64,000 nucleotides of DNA from Calidihabitans tengchongensis (GCA_031459615.1 JAVKIE010000013.1:3824-67823); one strand, 5' to 3'; counted from the first letter of the stretch, positions 39,970 to 49,519 are shown. The notes: generated by a model from the sequence alone, not told the origin. Made by a program: numbers and translations.

Positions 39970-40974
39970 GTGGAACCGCTGACCGTCGGCAAGGTGCGCG
40001 GCCTCCAGCAGATCTCCGATCCGGGCGGCATCTTCGCCATCTGCGCCATGGATCACCGGGGGTCCCTGCAGAGGCTGCTGAACCCGCAGTCCCCCGACCG
40101 GGTGGAGGCTCGGGCCCTGGTGGAGGTCAAGCTGGACCTGGCGGAAGCCCTGGCGCCGGTGTCCACCGCAGTGCTGCTGGACCCGCTGTACGGCGCGGCC
40201 CAGGCCATCGCCGGCGGCGTTCTGCCGGGCCGGACGGGGTTGCTGGTGAGCCTGGAGGAGACCGGGTACGAAGAGCTCCCCCAGGGCAGGATGACCCGGC
40301 TGCTGGAGGGGTGGAGCGTCGAGAAGATCCGGCGCATGGGCGCTGCGGGGGCGAAGCTCCTGCTGTACTACCGGCCGGACCTGACCGACGCCGCCGCCCA
40401 CCAGCGGGACGTGGTCCTCCGGGTTGCCGAGGACTGCCGCCGGTGGGACCTGCCGTTCGTCCTGGAACCGATCGTGTACCCCGCTGCCGGCGAGGACCCC
40501 GAGACGTTCGCCGCGCACCGGGCGGACCTGGTGGCGCGCACCGCGCGTGAGCTGGGCGGGCTGGGAGTGGATGTGCTGAAGGTCCAGTTCCCGGGCGACC
40601 TCCGGCGCGCGCGGGATGCGGGGGCGCTGCTGGAGGCGTGCCGTCGGCTGGACGCCGCCTCGCCGGTGCCCTGGGTCCTGCTCAGCGGCGGGGTCGGGTA
40701 CGACGAGTTCGTCACCCAGGTGGAGGTGGCGTGCCGCGCGGGGGCGTCGGGTTTCCTGGGGGGCCGGGCGGTGTGGGAGGAAGCCCTGCGGATCGCCGAC
40801 CGCGCCGAGCGCCGCCGGTGGCTGCACACGGCGGGGGCGGAGCGCATGCGGCGGCTGCACGAGATCGCGGGCGAGCACGGCCAGCCCTGGTGGCGCAAGC
40901 GAGGGCTGGCGCCGACGGGCCTGGCGGCAGTCTCGGAATCGTGGTACCGGGAGTACGGGGGAGGCGCGTCATGA
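39970..40974 (+). CDS. LacD-type tagatose/fructose 1,6-bisphosphate aldolase
   Basis: Class I (Schiff-base) aldolase of 334 residues. ICAMDHRGSL, VLLDPLYG, AAGAKLLLYYRP (candidate Schiff-base Lys), VLEPIVY and DVLKVQFPGD follow the LacD/AgaZ-like pattern, and SGGVGYDEFVTQ completes the barrel. The neighbouring phosphofructokinase suggests that it cleaves fructose 1,6-bisphosphate in glycolysis; substrate preference cannot be told from sequence. GTG start after AGGAGG. Confidence 0.85.
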   Translation: MEPLTVGKVRGLQQISDPGGIFAICAMDHRGSLQRLLNPQSPDRVEARALVEVKLDLAEALAPVSTAVLLDPLYGAAQAIAGGVLPGRTGLLVSLEETGYEELPQGRMTRLLEGWSVEKIRRMGAAGAKLLLYYRPDLTDAAAHQRDVVLRVAEDCRRWDLPFVLEPIVYPAAGEDPETFAAHRADLVARTARELGGLGVDVLKVQFPGDLRRARDAGALLEACRRLDAASPVPWVLLSGGVGYDEFVTQVEVACRAGASGFLGGRAVWEEALRIADRAERRRWLHTAGAERMRRLHEIAGEHGQPWWRKRGLAPTGLAAVSESWYREYGGGAS

Positions 40975-41114
40975 TGCGGTGGGTGCGGTACGCGGTGGCG
41001 GTGGTGCTGGCGGCGGTCGGGACCGCGGCGATCGTCCTGGTGGCATATGTCGCCTACCTGGTCGGCCTGTGGTCGAGGTCCGCCCGCCGCGACCACGCGC
41101 CGTCGGTGAGATAA
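40971..41114 (+). CDS. Single-helix small membrane protein
   Basis: 47 residues: short basic start, one helix (YAVAVVLAAVGTAAIVLVAY), then basic SRSARRDHAPSVR. ATG overlaps the aldolase stop as ATGA, which supports translation. Function unknown. Confidence 0.5.
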   Translation: MMRWVRYAVAVVLAAVGTAAIVLVAYVAYLVGLWSRSARRDHAPSVR

Positions 41115-41144
41115 AGGGAAAAGGGAAAAAGGCAAAGGGGAGGA
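41113..41144 (+). repeat. Polypurine tract
   Basis: A run of A and G with one interruption (AAAGGGAAAAGGGAAAAAGG and on), beginning at the stop of the small membrane protein and resembling the tracts between the tRNA genes at 49690-49818. Confidence 0.5.
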
Positions 41145-41182
41145 CAACCGGGCGCCGGCGGGCGGCGCGGAGGGGGACGGCC

Positions 41183-42346
41183 ATGGCGACGGCGGACGCG
41201 GTGGTTGTGGGCGGGGGCGTGACCGGGACGAGCGCAGCTTTCCAGCTGGCCCGGCGGGGGCGGCGGGTGATCCTGGTGGAGCGCGGCACCGTGGGCAGCG
41301 GCCCCACCGGCCGAACCGCCGGCATCATCCGCCTGCACTACTCCTACGAACCCCTGATCCTCCTGGCCGCCCGCAGCCGGGAGGTCTTCGCCCGCTTCGA
41401 GGATGTCACCGGCGCGACGTGCGACTTCACGCGCTGCGGATTTCTGCTGCTGGCCCCCGACCGGGAGATGGACGGGTTGCGGGAGATCGTCGCCATGCAG
41501 CGCCGCCTGGGCATCGAGGCCGAGGTCCTCTCCCCGGACGAGGTGGCGGCCCGGTTCCCGCAGCTGGCCACCGACGATGTGGCCGGCGCGGCCTGGGAGC
41601 CGGGCTCCGGGTTCGCCGACGGCTATGCCACCGCGGCCGGGTTCGCGGCGGCGGCGCGCCGGTCGGGAGCGGACGTGTGGGAAGGGGTGACGGTCCGGGC
41701 GCTGCGGATCGAGGGCGGGCGGGTGCGCGGGGTGGAGACCACCCGGGGCCCGGTGGATGCCGCGGCGGTCCTCGTGGCCGCCGGGCCGTGGACGCCGGAT
41801 CTGCTGCGCGCCGCCGGGGTGGACATCCCCATCCAGAGCTCCCGCCAGCAGGTGGTCCACTTGGCGCCGCCCCCCGGATGGCGGCTCCCGGTGGTGGTGG
41901 AGGATATGGTCCTGGGCCTGTACGCCCGTCCGGAGGCCGGGGACACCGTGCTGGCGGGCGTCCTGGAGGAGGAAGCCGAGCAGATCGTGCAGCCGGACGC
42001 TTTCGCTCCGGGCGTGGACTTCGAGTTCGTCGAGCGCATCGGGCGGCTGTGGGCCCGCCGCTTTCCCACCGCCCGGTCGGCCCAGGTGCGGGGGGGCTTC
42101 GCCAGCCTCTACGACATCACCCCGGACTGGCAGCCGGTGCTGGGGCCCGTGCCGGGAGTGGAGGGTCTGTTCGTCGCGGCGGGGTTCTCCGGCCACGGGT
42201 TCAAGCTGAGCCCGGCCGTGGGCGAGGCGCTGGCCGCGGTGATGGTGGGGGAGCAGCCGCCGGTGGATGTCTCCGTGTTCCGCCTCAGCCGGTTCGCCGA
42301 GGGGCGGCTCATCCGCGGCCGCCACGCCCAGGGAATACTGGGATAA
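41183..42346 (+). CDS. FAD-dependent amine/amino-acid oxidoreductase (DAO family)
   Basis: 387 residues. N-terminal Rossmann motif VVGGGVTGTSAAFQLARRG and the ERG.VGSGPTGRTAGIIR block place it near the sarcosine oxidase beta/glycine oxidase group; the C-terminal DITPDWQPVLGPVPGVEGLF and GFSGHGFKLSPAVGEALA are the usual FAD-closing motifs. Substrate is likely a secondary or N-methyl amine, but this is not determinable. ATG at 41183 follows GGAGGGGG. Confidence 0.88.
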   Translation: MATADAVVVGGGVTGTSAAFQLARRGRRVILVERGTVGSGPTGRTAGIIRLHYSYEPLILLAARSREVFARFEDVTGATCDFTRCGFLLLAPDREMDGLREIVAMQRRLGIEAEVLSPDEVAARFPQLATDDVAGAAWEPGSGFADGYATAAGFAAAARRSGADVWEGVTVRALRIEGGRVRGVETTRGPVDAAAVLVAAGPWTPDLLRAAGVDIPIQSSRQQVVHLAPPPGWRLPVVVEDMVLGLYARPEAGDTVLAGVLEEEAEQIVQPDAFAPGVDFEFVERIGRLWARRFPTARSAQVRGGFASLYDITPDWQPVLGPVPGVEGLFVAAGFSGHGFKLSPAVGEALAAVMVGEQPPVDVSVFRLSRFAEGRLIRGRHAQGILG

Positions 42347-42431
42347 TCTGCGCGATCTGCCCAATCTGCGCGATCTGCGCCATGTCTCCCCTTCGGATTG
42401 CGGAGATCGCGCAGATTGCGTAGATCGGGCA
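42345..42431. repeat. GATC/CGCAGATT inverted repeat, copy B
   Basis: Two tandem AATCTGCGCGATCTGC units (42345-42360 and 42363-42378) face a right arm GATCGCGCAGATTGCG (42405-42420), forming a long hairpin. Starts at the stop of the FAD oxidoreductase gene and ends 48 bp before the transporter gene. Confidence 0.65.
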
Positions 42432-42479
42432 GGTCTGGGCCGGCAGGTTTCCCCGTCGGGCGGGGGAATCGAGTAAGAC

Positions 42480-43661
42480 GTGGGCTGGCGCCGCATCCGC
42501 TTCGACCGCAACGAGGTCGCCGGTGCCTTCGGCGACATCGGGACCGATTTCCCGCTGCTGGCGGGGATGATCCTGTCGGCCGGGCTGGACCCTGCCTCCG
42601 TCCTCGCCATGTTCGGCCTCATGCAGGTCGCCACCGGCCTGCTGTACGGCCTGCCCATGCCGGTCCAGCCCCTGAAGGCCATGGCCGTGATCGTCATCAC
42701 CCAGAAGCTGGCTCCGGCGGTCCTCTACGGCGGGGGGCTGGCGGTGGGTCTGGCGATGCTGGTCCTGGCCGCCACCGGCGCCGTGGAGTGGGTGGCCCGG
42801 CTGGTTCCCCGGGCCGTGGTGCGGGGCATCCAGTTCGGGCTGGGGCTGCAGCTGGCGTCGCTGGCCCTGGGCCGCTACGTCGCCGCCGACGGCCCGGCGG
42901 GGTACGTACTGGCCGCGGTGGCGTTCGCGCTGACCGTGGCCCTGCTCGGCCACCGGCGCTGGCCCCCGGCATTGCTGGTCATCGGCCTGGGGGTGGGATA
43001 CGCGCTGATCAGGGGCGCCGACGCCTGGCAGATCCTGTCCGGCGTCTCCGTCCGCCTGCCCGCGCCGGTGGTGCCCTCGGCCCGGGACATCGCCACCGGC
43101 TTTGTGGTCCTGGCTCTGCCGCAGCTGCCGTTGTCCCTGGCCAACTCGGTCCTGGCCACCCGCCAGGTGGTGGCCGACTTCTTCCCCGACCACCCCCTGA
43201 CCGTCCGTCGGATCGCGCTCACCTACGCCGCCATGAACCTGATCAACCCGTGGGGAGGCGGGGTGCCCACCTGCCATGGCTCGGGCGGCCTGGCCGGCCA
43301 CTACGCCTTCGGTGCCCGCACCGGCGGCTCGGTCGTCATCTATGGGGCCCTGTACCTGGCGCTGGGCGTGTTCTGGAGCCGGGGATTTGCCGACGTCCTC
43401 CGGCTGTTCCCGCTTCCGGTGCTGGGGGTGATCCTGACCTTCGAGGCGCTGGCCCTGATGCGCCTGCTGCGGGACCTGCGCGATCCGCTCGACTTGTCGA
43501 CGGCCCTGCTGGTCAGCCTGGCGGTCCTGGGTCTGCCCTACGGCTACGTGATCGGGCTGGTGGTCGGCACCGTGCTGGTCCGGCTGCGGCGGCCGCGGTG
43601 GGAGGGAGGAGAAGTCGGCTCCGAACCCGGGAGGAGCGCGGGCCCGGAGGTGGGTATCTAA
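42480..43661 (+). CDS. MOT1-type molybdate/sulfate transporter
   Basis: 393 residues with ten or more helices. Family hallmarks: AGAFGDIGTDFPLLAGM at the N-terminus, P59-M-P-V-Q-P-L-K66, and LPQLPLSLANSVLATRQVVADFFPD in the second half, with GGVPTCHGSGGLAGHYAFG. These are the conserved motifs of the MOT1 group, related to SulP but without a STAS domain. It would supply molybdate to the Mo-cofactor genes in the first 17 kb; sulfate is the alternative. GTG start. Confidence 0.85.
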   Translation: MGWRRIRFDRNEVAGAFGDIGTDFPLLAGMILSAGLDPASVLAMFGLMQVATGLLYGLPMPVQPLKAMAVIVITQKLAPAVLYGGGLAVGLAMLVLAATGAVEWVARLVPRAVVRGIQFGLGLQLASLALGRYVAADGPAGYVLAAVAFALTVALLGHRRWPPALLVIGLGVGYALIRGADAWQILSGVSVRLPAPVVPSARDIATGFVVLALPQLPLSLANSVLATRQVVADFFPDHPLTVRRIALTYAAMNLINPWGGGVPTCHGSGGLAGHYAFGARTGGSVVIYGALYLALGVFWSRGFADVLRLFPLPVLGVILTFEALALMRLLRDLRDPLDLSTALLVSLAVLGLPYGYVIGLVVGTVLVRLRRPRWEGGEVGSEPGRSAGPEVGI

Positions 43662-43668
43662 TACCCTG

Positions 43669-44751
43669 ATGCTGTTCACCTGTGTGGGCGACTACGGCGA
43701 TCCGGCGCTGGCGCGGATGGCGGCGGGGTTGCGCGCCGCCTTCGAGCGCCGGGGGCACGTCTACACCGACGACCCCGAGGCGGCGGACCTGCGGCTGGTC
43801 TTCAACTTCATCGCCGTGGACCGGCCGCGGCCCTACCGGCGCCGCGCCAAGGCCATCTTCGTGGTGTCGGTGGCGGTCACCGACCAGCGGCCGGACAACG
43901 TGCTGCGCCAGGCGTACCCGCTGCTGGTGCGGTCGCTGGCCAACTTGTGCATCTACCTGGTGCGGGATCGGGAGGCGCTGCACACCTACTTCGTCACCCT
44001 GGAACAGGGCTACTACCCCATCCCCGATCTGGCCGGGGACGACTACTTCGACTACATCTACGAGCGCCTGCACCCGCTGGCGTCGTCCCAGCTGGTGATC
44101 GACAACGAGTTCCACCCGGACCTGGAGCCCGGGCTGTGGGAGGGCGATGACCTGACCCGCCAGCTCAGCGAGGCCGGGCGGCGGCTGGACGCCCTCAACC
44201 TGCTGCCCGCCCCCTTCCCCATCCACGAGCTGCTGGACGAGCGCGACCTGCGCCACATCGAGCGCCTGTACGGCATCGGCGGGCTGTCGTACGGCAACCT
44301 GAGCGTGCGCAAGGACGCCCGGCGTTTCTGGATGAGCGCCAGCGGGGTGGACAAGGCCAACATGAAGGTCATCGGCCGGGACATCCTGCTGGTCAAAGGC
44401 TACGACCCCCAGCGGCATGTGATGCTGCTGTCGGTCCCGCCCCACGTGAAGCCCCGGCGGGTGTCGGTGGACGCCATCGAGCACTGGATGATCTACACCG
44501 AGCACCCCTCGGTGGGCGCCATCGTCCACGTGCACGCCTGGATGGAAGACGTCACCTCCACCACCATCAACTACCCGTGCGGGACCCTCCAGCTCGCCCG
44601 CGCGGTGGCCGAGGTGGTCCGCCAGGCGCCGGACCCGGCGCGGGCGGTGGTGGGCCTGAAAAACCACGGCCTCACCATCACCGGGCCCACCCTGGACGAC
44701 ATCTTCACCCGCCTGGAGCGCGGCTTCATCCGCCAGGTCCCCATGTCGTAG
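43669..44751 (+). CDS. Class II aldolase/adducin-like protein with N-terminal extension
   Basis: 360 residues. An N-terminal 165-residue domain of unknown fold (MLFTCVGDYGDPALARMAAG) precedes an aldolase II domain (about 185-355) with metal-site histidines H287 and H289 (AIVHVHAWM) and H333 (GLKNHGLTITG). The family includes sugar-phosphate aldolases and dehydratases; this one cannot be assigned a substrate. Possibly works with the zinc dehydrogenase 74 bp downstream. Confidence 0.75.
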   Translation: MLFTCVGDYGDPALARMAAGLRAAFERRGHVYTDDPEAADLRLVFNFIAVDRPRPYRRRAKAIFVVSVAVTDQRPDNVLRQAYPLLVRSLANLCIYLVRDREALHTYFVTLEQGYYPIPDLAGDDYFDYIYERLHPLASSQLVIDNEFHPDLEPGLWEGDDLTRQLSEAGRRLDALNLLPAPFPIHELLDERDLRHIERLYGIGGLSYGNLSVRKDARRFWMSASGVDKANMKVIGRDILLVKGYDPQRHVMLLSVPPHVKPRRVSVDAIEHWMIYTEHPSVGAIVHVHAWMEDVTSTTINYPCGTLQLARAVAEVVRQAPDPARAVVGLKNHGLTITGPTLDDIFTRLERGFIRQVPMS

Positions 44752-44825
44752 ATGAGCGGCCGCGGCCTGCGCCCCGCGCCCGACCCCCCGGCGCCTCCCG
44801 CCGGACCCGCTCACCGCACCCCCTG

Positions 44826-46049
44826 ATGCGCGCCCTGGTGTTCCATCCCACCATCGCCCGGTTTGTCCTCACCCGCGCCCTCTGCGCCATCCGCCGCTCG
44901 GCCGCGTGGGGGCCATGGGCGCCCCTGCGCTACCGGGAGGTGCCCGAACCTCGGCTGCCGGGGGAGGAGTGGGTGCGGGTGCGGGTGCGCCTGGGCGGCA
45001 TCTGCGGCAGCGACCTGCACACCATCCACCTGGACAGCAGCCCCGCCCTGTCGGCCGTCACGTCGTTTCCGTTCGTCCTGGGCCACGAGAACGTGGGCAC
45101 GGTGGCGGAGGTGGGCCGGCGGGTTGAGGGCCTGGCGGTCGGGCAGCGGGTGACGGTGGAGCCGGCGCTGCCGTGCGCCGCCCGGGACCTCCCGCCCTGC
45201 CCGTACTGCGCCGCCGGCCGCTACAACCTGTGCGTACGGGTAGCCGACGGCCACCTCAGCCCGGGGCTGATGATCGGCGCCTGCCGGGACACCGGCGGCA
45301 GCTGGAGCGCGGGATTTGTGGCCCACCGATCGCAGGTCTTTCCCGTCCCCGACGGGCTGACCGATGAAGACGCGCTGATGGCGGAGCCGGCGGCGTGCGC
45401 GGTTCACCCCCTGCTGGCCTCCCCTCCGTCAGACCGCGACACGGTGCTGGTCATCGGCGGGGGGATCATCGGCCAGTGCGCCATCGCCGCCCTCCGCGCC
45501 CTGGGCAGCGCGGCCCGGATCGTGGCCCTGGTCAAGCATGCCTACCAGGGGGAGGCCGCCCGCCGTCTGGGCGCTGATCGGGTGGTGCGCCTGGGCCCCG
45601 GCGACGCCCACTATCCGGAGGTGGCCGACCTGGTGGGCGGCGTGCTGCGGCGTCCCATGCTGGGCAAGCGGGTCCTGCTGGGCGGCGCCGACCTGACCGT
45701 GGAGTGTGTGGGCAGCGCCCGCAGCCTCGACGACGCCTTCCGGCTGACCCGGCCCGGCGGCACGGTGGTCCTGCTGGGCCTGGCCGCAGTCCCGGCGGGG
45801 GTGGACTGGACGCCTGTGTGGTGGAAGGAACTGCGCGTGACCGGCAGCTACATCTACGGCGTGGAAACGTGGCAGGGGCGGCGGGTGCGCACCCTCCCGC
45901 TGGTTCTGGAGTGGATGGCGGCGGGCCGGATGCGGCTGGGCCACCTGGTGACCCACCACTTTCCCCTGGAGGAGTACCGGGCGGCCCTGCGGGCGGCGTC
46001 GGGCAAGGCCCGATCCCGGGCGTTCAAGGTGGCGTTCGCGCCCCGGTAG
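44826..46049 (+). CDS. Zinc-dependent medium-chain alcohol dehydrogenase
   Basis: 407 residues. Catalytic zinc site C60 (GGICGSDLH) and G86-H87-E88 (LGHENVGTV), structural zinc cysteines in PCPYCAAGRYNLC, NAD(P)-binding VLVIGGGIIGQCA and TRPGGTVVLLG. A longer than usual N-terminus (about 20 residues) precedes the GroES-like fold. Polyol or secondary-alcohol dehydrogenases are the closest type. Ends convergent with the glutamate dehydrogenase gene. Confidence 0.88.
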   Translation: MRALVFHPTIARFVLTRALCAIRRSAAWGPWAPLRYREVPEPRLPGEEWVRVRVRLGGICGSDLHTIHLDSSPALSAVTSFPFVLGHENVGTVAEVGRRVEGLAVGQRVTVEPALPCAARDLPPCPYCAAGRYNLCVRVADGHLSPGLMIGACRDTGGSWSAGFVAHRSQVFPVPDGLTDEDALMAEPAACAVHPLLASPPSDRDTVLVIGGGIIGQCAIAALRALGSAARIVALVKHAYQGEAARRLGADRVVRLGPGDAHYPEVADLVGGVLRRPMLGKRVLLGGADLTVECVGSARSLDDAFRLTRPGGTVVLLGLAAVPAGVDWTPVWWKELRVTGSYIYGVETWQGRRVRTLPLVLEWMAAGRMRLGHLVTHHFPLEEYRAALRAASGKARSRAFKVAFAPR

Positions 46050-46098
46050 CCTGGGCACGTGCGGGCGCAGCCGACGGCGCCGGGCCGCGCGGGAGGGG

Positions 46099-47382
46099 TT
46101 ACGGGTAGAGGCCGCGGGCCAGCAGGGCGTCGGCGACCCGCCCGATGGCGTAGATCAGGGCGGCGGTGCGCAGGTCCACGCCCCGTTCCCGGGCCAGCAG
46201 TTCGACTCCGTGGAACGCCTGGACCATGACCTGCTCCAGCCGCCGGGTGATCTCGTCTGCGCTCCAGAAGAACGACTGCAGATCCTGGACCCACTCGAAG
46301 TAGGAGACCGTCACCCCGCCGGCATTGGCCAGGATGTCGGGGACCACCAGCACGCCCCGGTCGTCCAGGATCTGGTCGGCCTCGGGGGTGGTGGGGCCGT
46401 TGGCGGCCTCCACGATCATCCGGGCCTGGACCCGGGCGGCATTGCGGGCGGTGATCTGGCCCTCGACCGCGGCCGGCACCAGGATCTCGCAGGGCAGTTC
46501 CAGCAGCTGCTCGTTGGTGACGGTCCGGGCGCGGGGAAACCCCTGGACGCGGCCCGTGCGGCGCACGTGCTCGGCGACCTCCCACGGGTTCAGCCCGGCC
46601 GGGTTGTAGATGCCCCCGAACACGTCGCTCACGGCCACCACCCGGCACCCCAGGTCGTGGAGCAGGCAGGCGGCCACCGAGCCCACGTTGCCGAACCCCT
46701 GCACTACCACCCGGCTGCCGGCCAGGGGCAGGCCCGCCAGCGCGGCCGCCTCCCGCGCAACGATGGCGACGCCCCGGCCGGTGGCGTCCCGCCGCCCGGC
46801 GGAGCCGCCGATGCTCAGCGGCTTGCCGGTCACCACCGCCGGCACCGAGTGCCCCCGGTGCATGCTGAAGGTGTCCATGATCCAGGCCATGACCTGCTCG
46901 TTGGTGCCCACGTCGGGGGCGGGGATGTCGGCGTCAGGACCCATCAGGACGCTGATCTCGGTGGCGTAGCGCCGGGTCAGGCGTTCGAGCTCGCTCCGGG
47001 ACAGGGCCGCCGGGTCGCAGGCCACGCCTCCCTTGGCCCCTCCGTAGGGCAGGTGCATCAGGGCGCACTTCCAGGTCATCAGCATGGCCAGCGCCCGCAC
47101 CTCGGCCAGGTCCACCTGGGGGCTGTAGCGGATGCCGCCCTTGGTGGGCCCCAGGACCGTGCTGTGGTGCACCCGGTAGCCGGTGAAGACCTGTACCGAG
47201 CCGTCGTCCATGCGCACGGGAAAGGCGACAGCCAGTTCGCGGTTGGGCGTGACCAGGTAGTCGCGGATGCCCCGGGGCAGGGCCAGGTGATCGGCGGCGC
47301 GGTGGAACTGGCGCAGGGCGGCGTCCCAGGGGTCCTCGGTCCGGGTCGCGGGCGGAGCGGACGGTTGGGGGGCGGACGCCAC
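46099..47382 (-). CDS. gdhA: Glutamate dehydrogenase
   Basis: Interconverts glutamate and 2-oxoglutarate plus ammonia. 427 residues of the hexameric, roughly 420-residue class: glutamate-site Lys in MTWKCALMHLPYGGAKGG, DIPAPDVGTNEQVMAW, NAD(P) motif VVQGFGNVGS, and NAGGVTVSYFEWVQ. GTG at 47382 follows GGGAGGA; upstream codons overlap the GNAT gene. Cofactor specificity not assigned. Confidence 0.94.
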   Translation of the reverse strand: MASAPQPSAPPATRTEDPWDAALRQFHRAADHLALPRGIRDYLVTPNRELAVAFPVRMDDGSVQVFTGYRVHHSTVLGPTKGGIRYSPQVDLAEVRALAMLMTWKCALMHLPYGGAKGGVACDPAALSRSELERLTRRYATEISVLMGPDADIPAPDVGTNEQVMAWIMDTFSMHRGHSVPAVVTGKPLSIGGSAGRRDATGRGVAIVAREAAALAGLPLAGSRVVVQGFGNVGSVAACLLHDLGCRVVAVSDVFGGIYNPAGLNPWEVAEHVRRTGRVQGFPRARTVTNEQLLELPCEILVPAAVEGQITARNAARVQARMIVEAANGPTTPEADQILDDRGVLVVPDILANAGGVTVSYFEWVQDLQSFFWSADEITRRLEQVMVQAFHGVELLARERGVDLRTAALIYAIGRVADALLARGLYP

Positions 47383-47384
47383 GG

Positions 47385-48341
47385 TCAGTCCTCCCGGCGC
47401 TCGAAGGTGATCCACGCCGGCTGGCGCACGAATCCCAGCAGGGTGTTGACGCGCAGCATGGGCGCGTTCAGCGAGTCGTTCCAGGTGCGGATCTCCCGGT
47501 ATCCCTGCCGCCGCGCGTAGTCAATCACCCGCAGCTTCAGGGCCAGCGCGATCCCCCGGCCCCGGTACGCCCGGCGGACGCCGGTGAGCCCCTGGTAGAG
47601 CACGTCGGGCAGCCGCTGGCTGCGGAGGACGACGCTTTCCCCCACGCACCGCTCTCCGTCCAGGGCCAGGATGTGGCCGTCGGGCAGGTAGTCGGGATTG
47701 TCCAGCAGGCGCTGGCGGTACTCCTCCCGCGTCGGCGGGGTGTAGGGCTCGGGCTGGGGGATGTCGGCGGCGACGGTGGTGTGCAGGTCGTACAGGGTGG
47801 CCAGCCAGTCCGGGTCGCGCTCCCGCAGCTCGGCGGCGGTGATCAGCCTGATCCCCCCGGTGCGGGCCGCCCGTGACGAGAGCGGCGCCGGGTCAAAGGA
47901 CGCCACCAGGAGGCGCGACTCCCATGCCCGACGGATCTCGCGGAAGCCCCGGTCCTGCACGAACCGCAGGCTGCGGGCGAAGGTCTCCCGCACGCCGGCC
48001 CATAGCACGGCCGGCCGCAGGGGCTGCATCGCCTCCACCAGTGCTCCGTACAGTCTCTTGCCGATGCCCAGCCCCTGGCGGTCCGGGCGGACGACGATCT
48101 CCACCCACAGCTTCCGGGGGTGGTACATGCTGCTGACGTGGTGGTACTCGGCCATGCCGACTATCCCGCTGCCGTCCTCCGCCACCAGGCGGTGCAGGCG
48201 CAGGCGGACCCCGTCGTATCGGGCGTCTTCGTGGCGCCACTCGGCCTCCGACCACGGATAGTCGGCGTACACGGCGGAGGCGACGGCCACGGCCGCCGGA
48301 TAGTCCCGGTCCTCGAAGGGTCGGATCGCCGGGGAGGTCAC
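47385..48341 (-). CDS. Tandem GNAT acetyltransferase
   Basis: 318 residues made of two GNAT folds. The first (1-150) has the acetyl-CoA loop RPDRQGLGIGKRLYGAL; the second (170-318) has VRRAYRGRGIALALKLRVI and the RTWNDSLNAPMLRVNTLLGF end typical of mycothiol-synthase-like and related tandem proteins. Substrate unknown. GTG start; stop is 3 bp upstream of the gdhA start, so the two may be cotranscribed. Confidence 0.85.
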   Translation of the reverse strand: MTSPAIRPFEDRDYPAAVAVASAVYADYPWSEAEWRHEDARYDGVRLRLHRLVAEDGSGIVGMAEYHHVSSMYHPRKLWVEIVVRPDRQGLGIGKRLYGALVEAMQPLRPAVLWAGVRETFARSLRFVQDRGFREIRRAWESRLLVASFDPAPLSSRAARTGGIRLITAAELRERDPDWLATLYDLHTTVAADIPQPEPYTPPTREEYRQRLLDNPDYLPDGHILALDGERCVGESVVLRSQRLPDVLYQGLTGVRRAYRGRGIALALKLRVIDYARRQGYREIRTWNDSLNAPMLRVNTLLGFVRQPAWITFERRED

Positions 48342-48385
48342 GGATGATACCTTCGCACACCCGCCGGGGGAGGCGCAACCCCCAC

Positions 48386-49519
48386 TTACAGCAGTCGGGC
48401 CACCTGCTCGCCCGCCACGAAGCCTACGGCGGCGATCCCCAGCCCCACGAGGAACATGTCCAGACCGCTGCGCAAGGCGCTGCGGCCCGTGAAGACGCTG
48501 CGGGCCGCGCCCACCAGGAAGTGGGACAGCATGCTGACGGCAAAGGACGTCCAGGTGGCCGCCGCGCCGTCCAGGACCAGGAACGGGATCACGGGGATGA
48601 GGGCCCCCACGGCGGTGGCCATGCCCGTGATCCCTCCTTCCCGCAGGGGGGAGAAGGCCGTCTGCCCGATGCCCAGCTCCATCTGGACCTGTTCCTGCAG
48701 GGCCCGGTCGGGATGGCGCATGACCTCCCGGGCCGCCAGCGCCGCCGCTTCGGGGGTCATCCCCCGGGCCTGGTACAGGATGGCCAGTTCGGCCTCTTCG
48801 AGGTCCGGCATCACCCGCAGTTCTTCCCGTTCCATGGCGATCTCGTGGGCGTAGACCTCGCGCTCGCTCGTGGCGGCCAGGTAGCTGCTGCTTCCCATGG
48901 AAAGGGCGTCGGCGATGAGCCCGGCCACCCCGGAGACGATGATCAGGTGGGCCGGGGCGTTCGCCCCCAGGACGCCCATCACCAGGCCGAAGTTCGCCGT
49001 CAGCCCGTCGTTGAAGCCGTAAACGGCGTTGCGCAGGAAGCCCCCGGAGGCGATGCGATGCCAGGGCTCTCCCGGTGCGCCGCCCGCCATCCCCGCCAGG
49101 CGGGCGGCGTGCTCCGCCGACTCCCGGGCCAGGCGGGCGGCGGCGGCGGCCGCGTCCGGGTGCCGGTAGCGGGCGGCACCCCGGAGGTACCCGCGGGTCT
49201 CTCGGCCCTCTTCGGCCAGCAGCAGGCCCGCCAGGGCCGCCCACCCCGCGGCGCGACCCAGCAGGGCCGTCAGGCGCGCCCGCAGGCTGGGGCGGTGAGC
49301 CGGCAGGGAGACCCCGGCGGCCCGCAGGAGGTCCGCCCACCGCGCTGCGTGCTGCTCCTCCACCTCCGCCAGTTCCGCGAACAGGCGAGCCTGCCGGGGA
49401 TCGCGCGCGGCGGCGGCCAGGCGCCGGTACAGGAAGGCGGCGTCGCCTTCATCCTGCCAGTGGTCTCGCCACGCGGCGACCTCGGACCGAGAAGGAGAGG
49501 GCGGATGGGACGTGCTCAC
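48386..49519 (-). CDS. Ferritin-like/VIT1 fusion membrane iron transporter (MbfA type)
   Basis: 377 residues. The N-terminal ferritin-like four-helix domain (about 13-145) has E24, E54-x-x-H57 (VEEQH) and later E and H residues (ESAEHAARL) for a di-iron site. The C-terminal VIT1/CCC1 domain has about five helices (YGFNDGLTANFGLVMGVLG, DALSMGSSSYLA). Such Er-VIT1 fusions (MbfA) export iron and protect against peroxide or iron stress. GTG at 49519 selected; the ribosome-binding site is weak, so the start is uncertain by a few codons. Confidence 0.88.
   Translation of the reverse strand: MSTSHPPSPSRSEVAAWRDHWQDEGDAAFLYRRLAAAARDPRQARLFAELAEVEEQHAARWADLLRAAGVSLPAHRPSLRARLTALLGRAAGWAALAGLLLAEEGRETRGYLRGAARYRHPDAAAAAARLARESAEHAARLAGMAGGAPGEPWHRIASGGFLRNAVYGFNDGLTANFGLVMGVLGANAPAHLIIVSGVAGLIADALSMGSSSYLAATSEREVYAHEIAMEREELRVMPDLEEAELAILYQARGMTPEAAALAAREVMRHPDRALQEQVQMELGIGQTAFSPLREGGITGMATAVGALIPVIPFLVLDGAAATWTSFAVSMLSHFLVGAARSVFTGRSALRSGLDMFLVGLGIAAVGFVAGEQVARLL

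Noticed and set aside
44753..44827. A 24-codon open frame (MSGRGLRPAPDPP...) just upstream of the zinc dehydrogenase, its stop overlapping that ATG
   Set aside because: Tempting as a leader peptide, but no ribosome-binding site, Pro/Arg-rich composition expected by chance and no regulatory codons.
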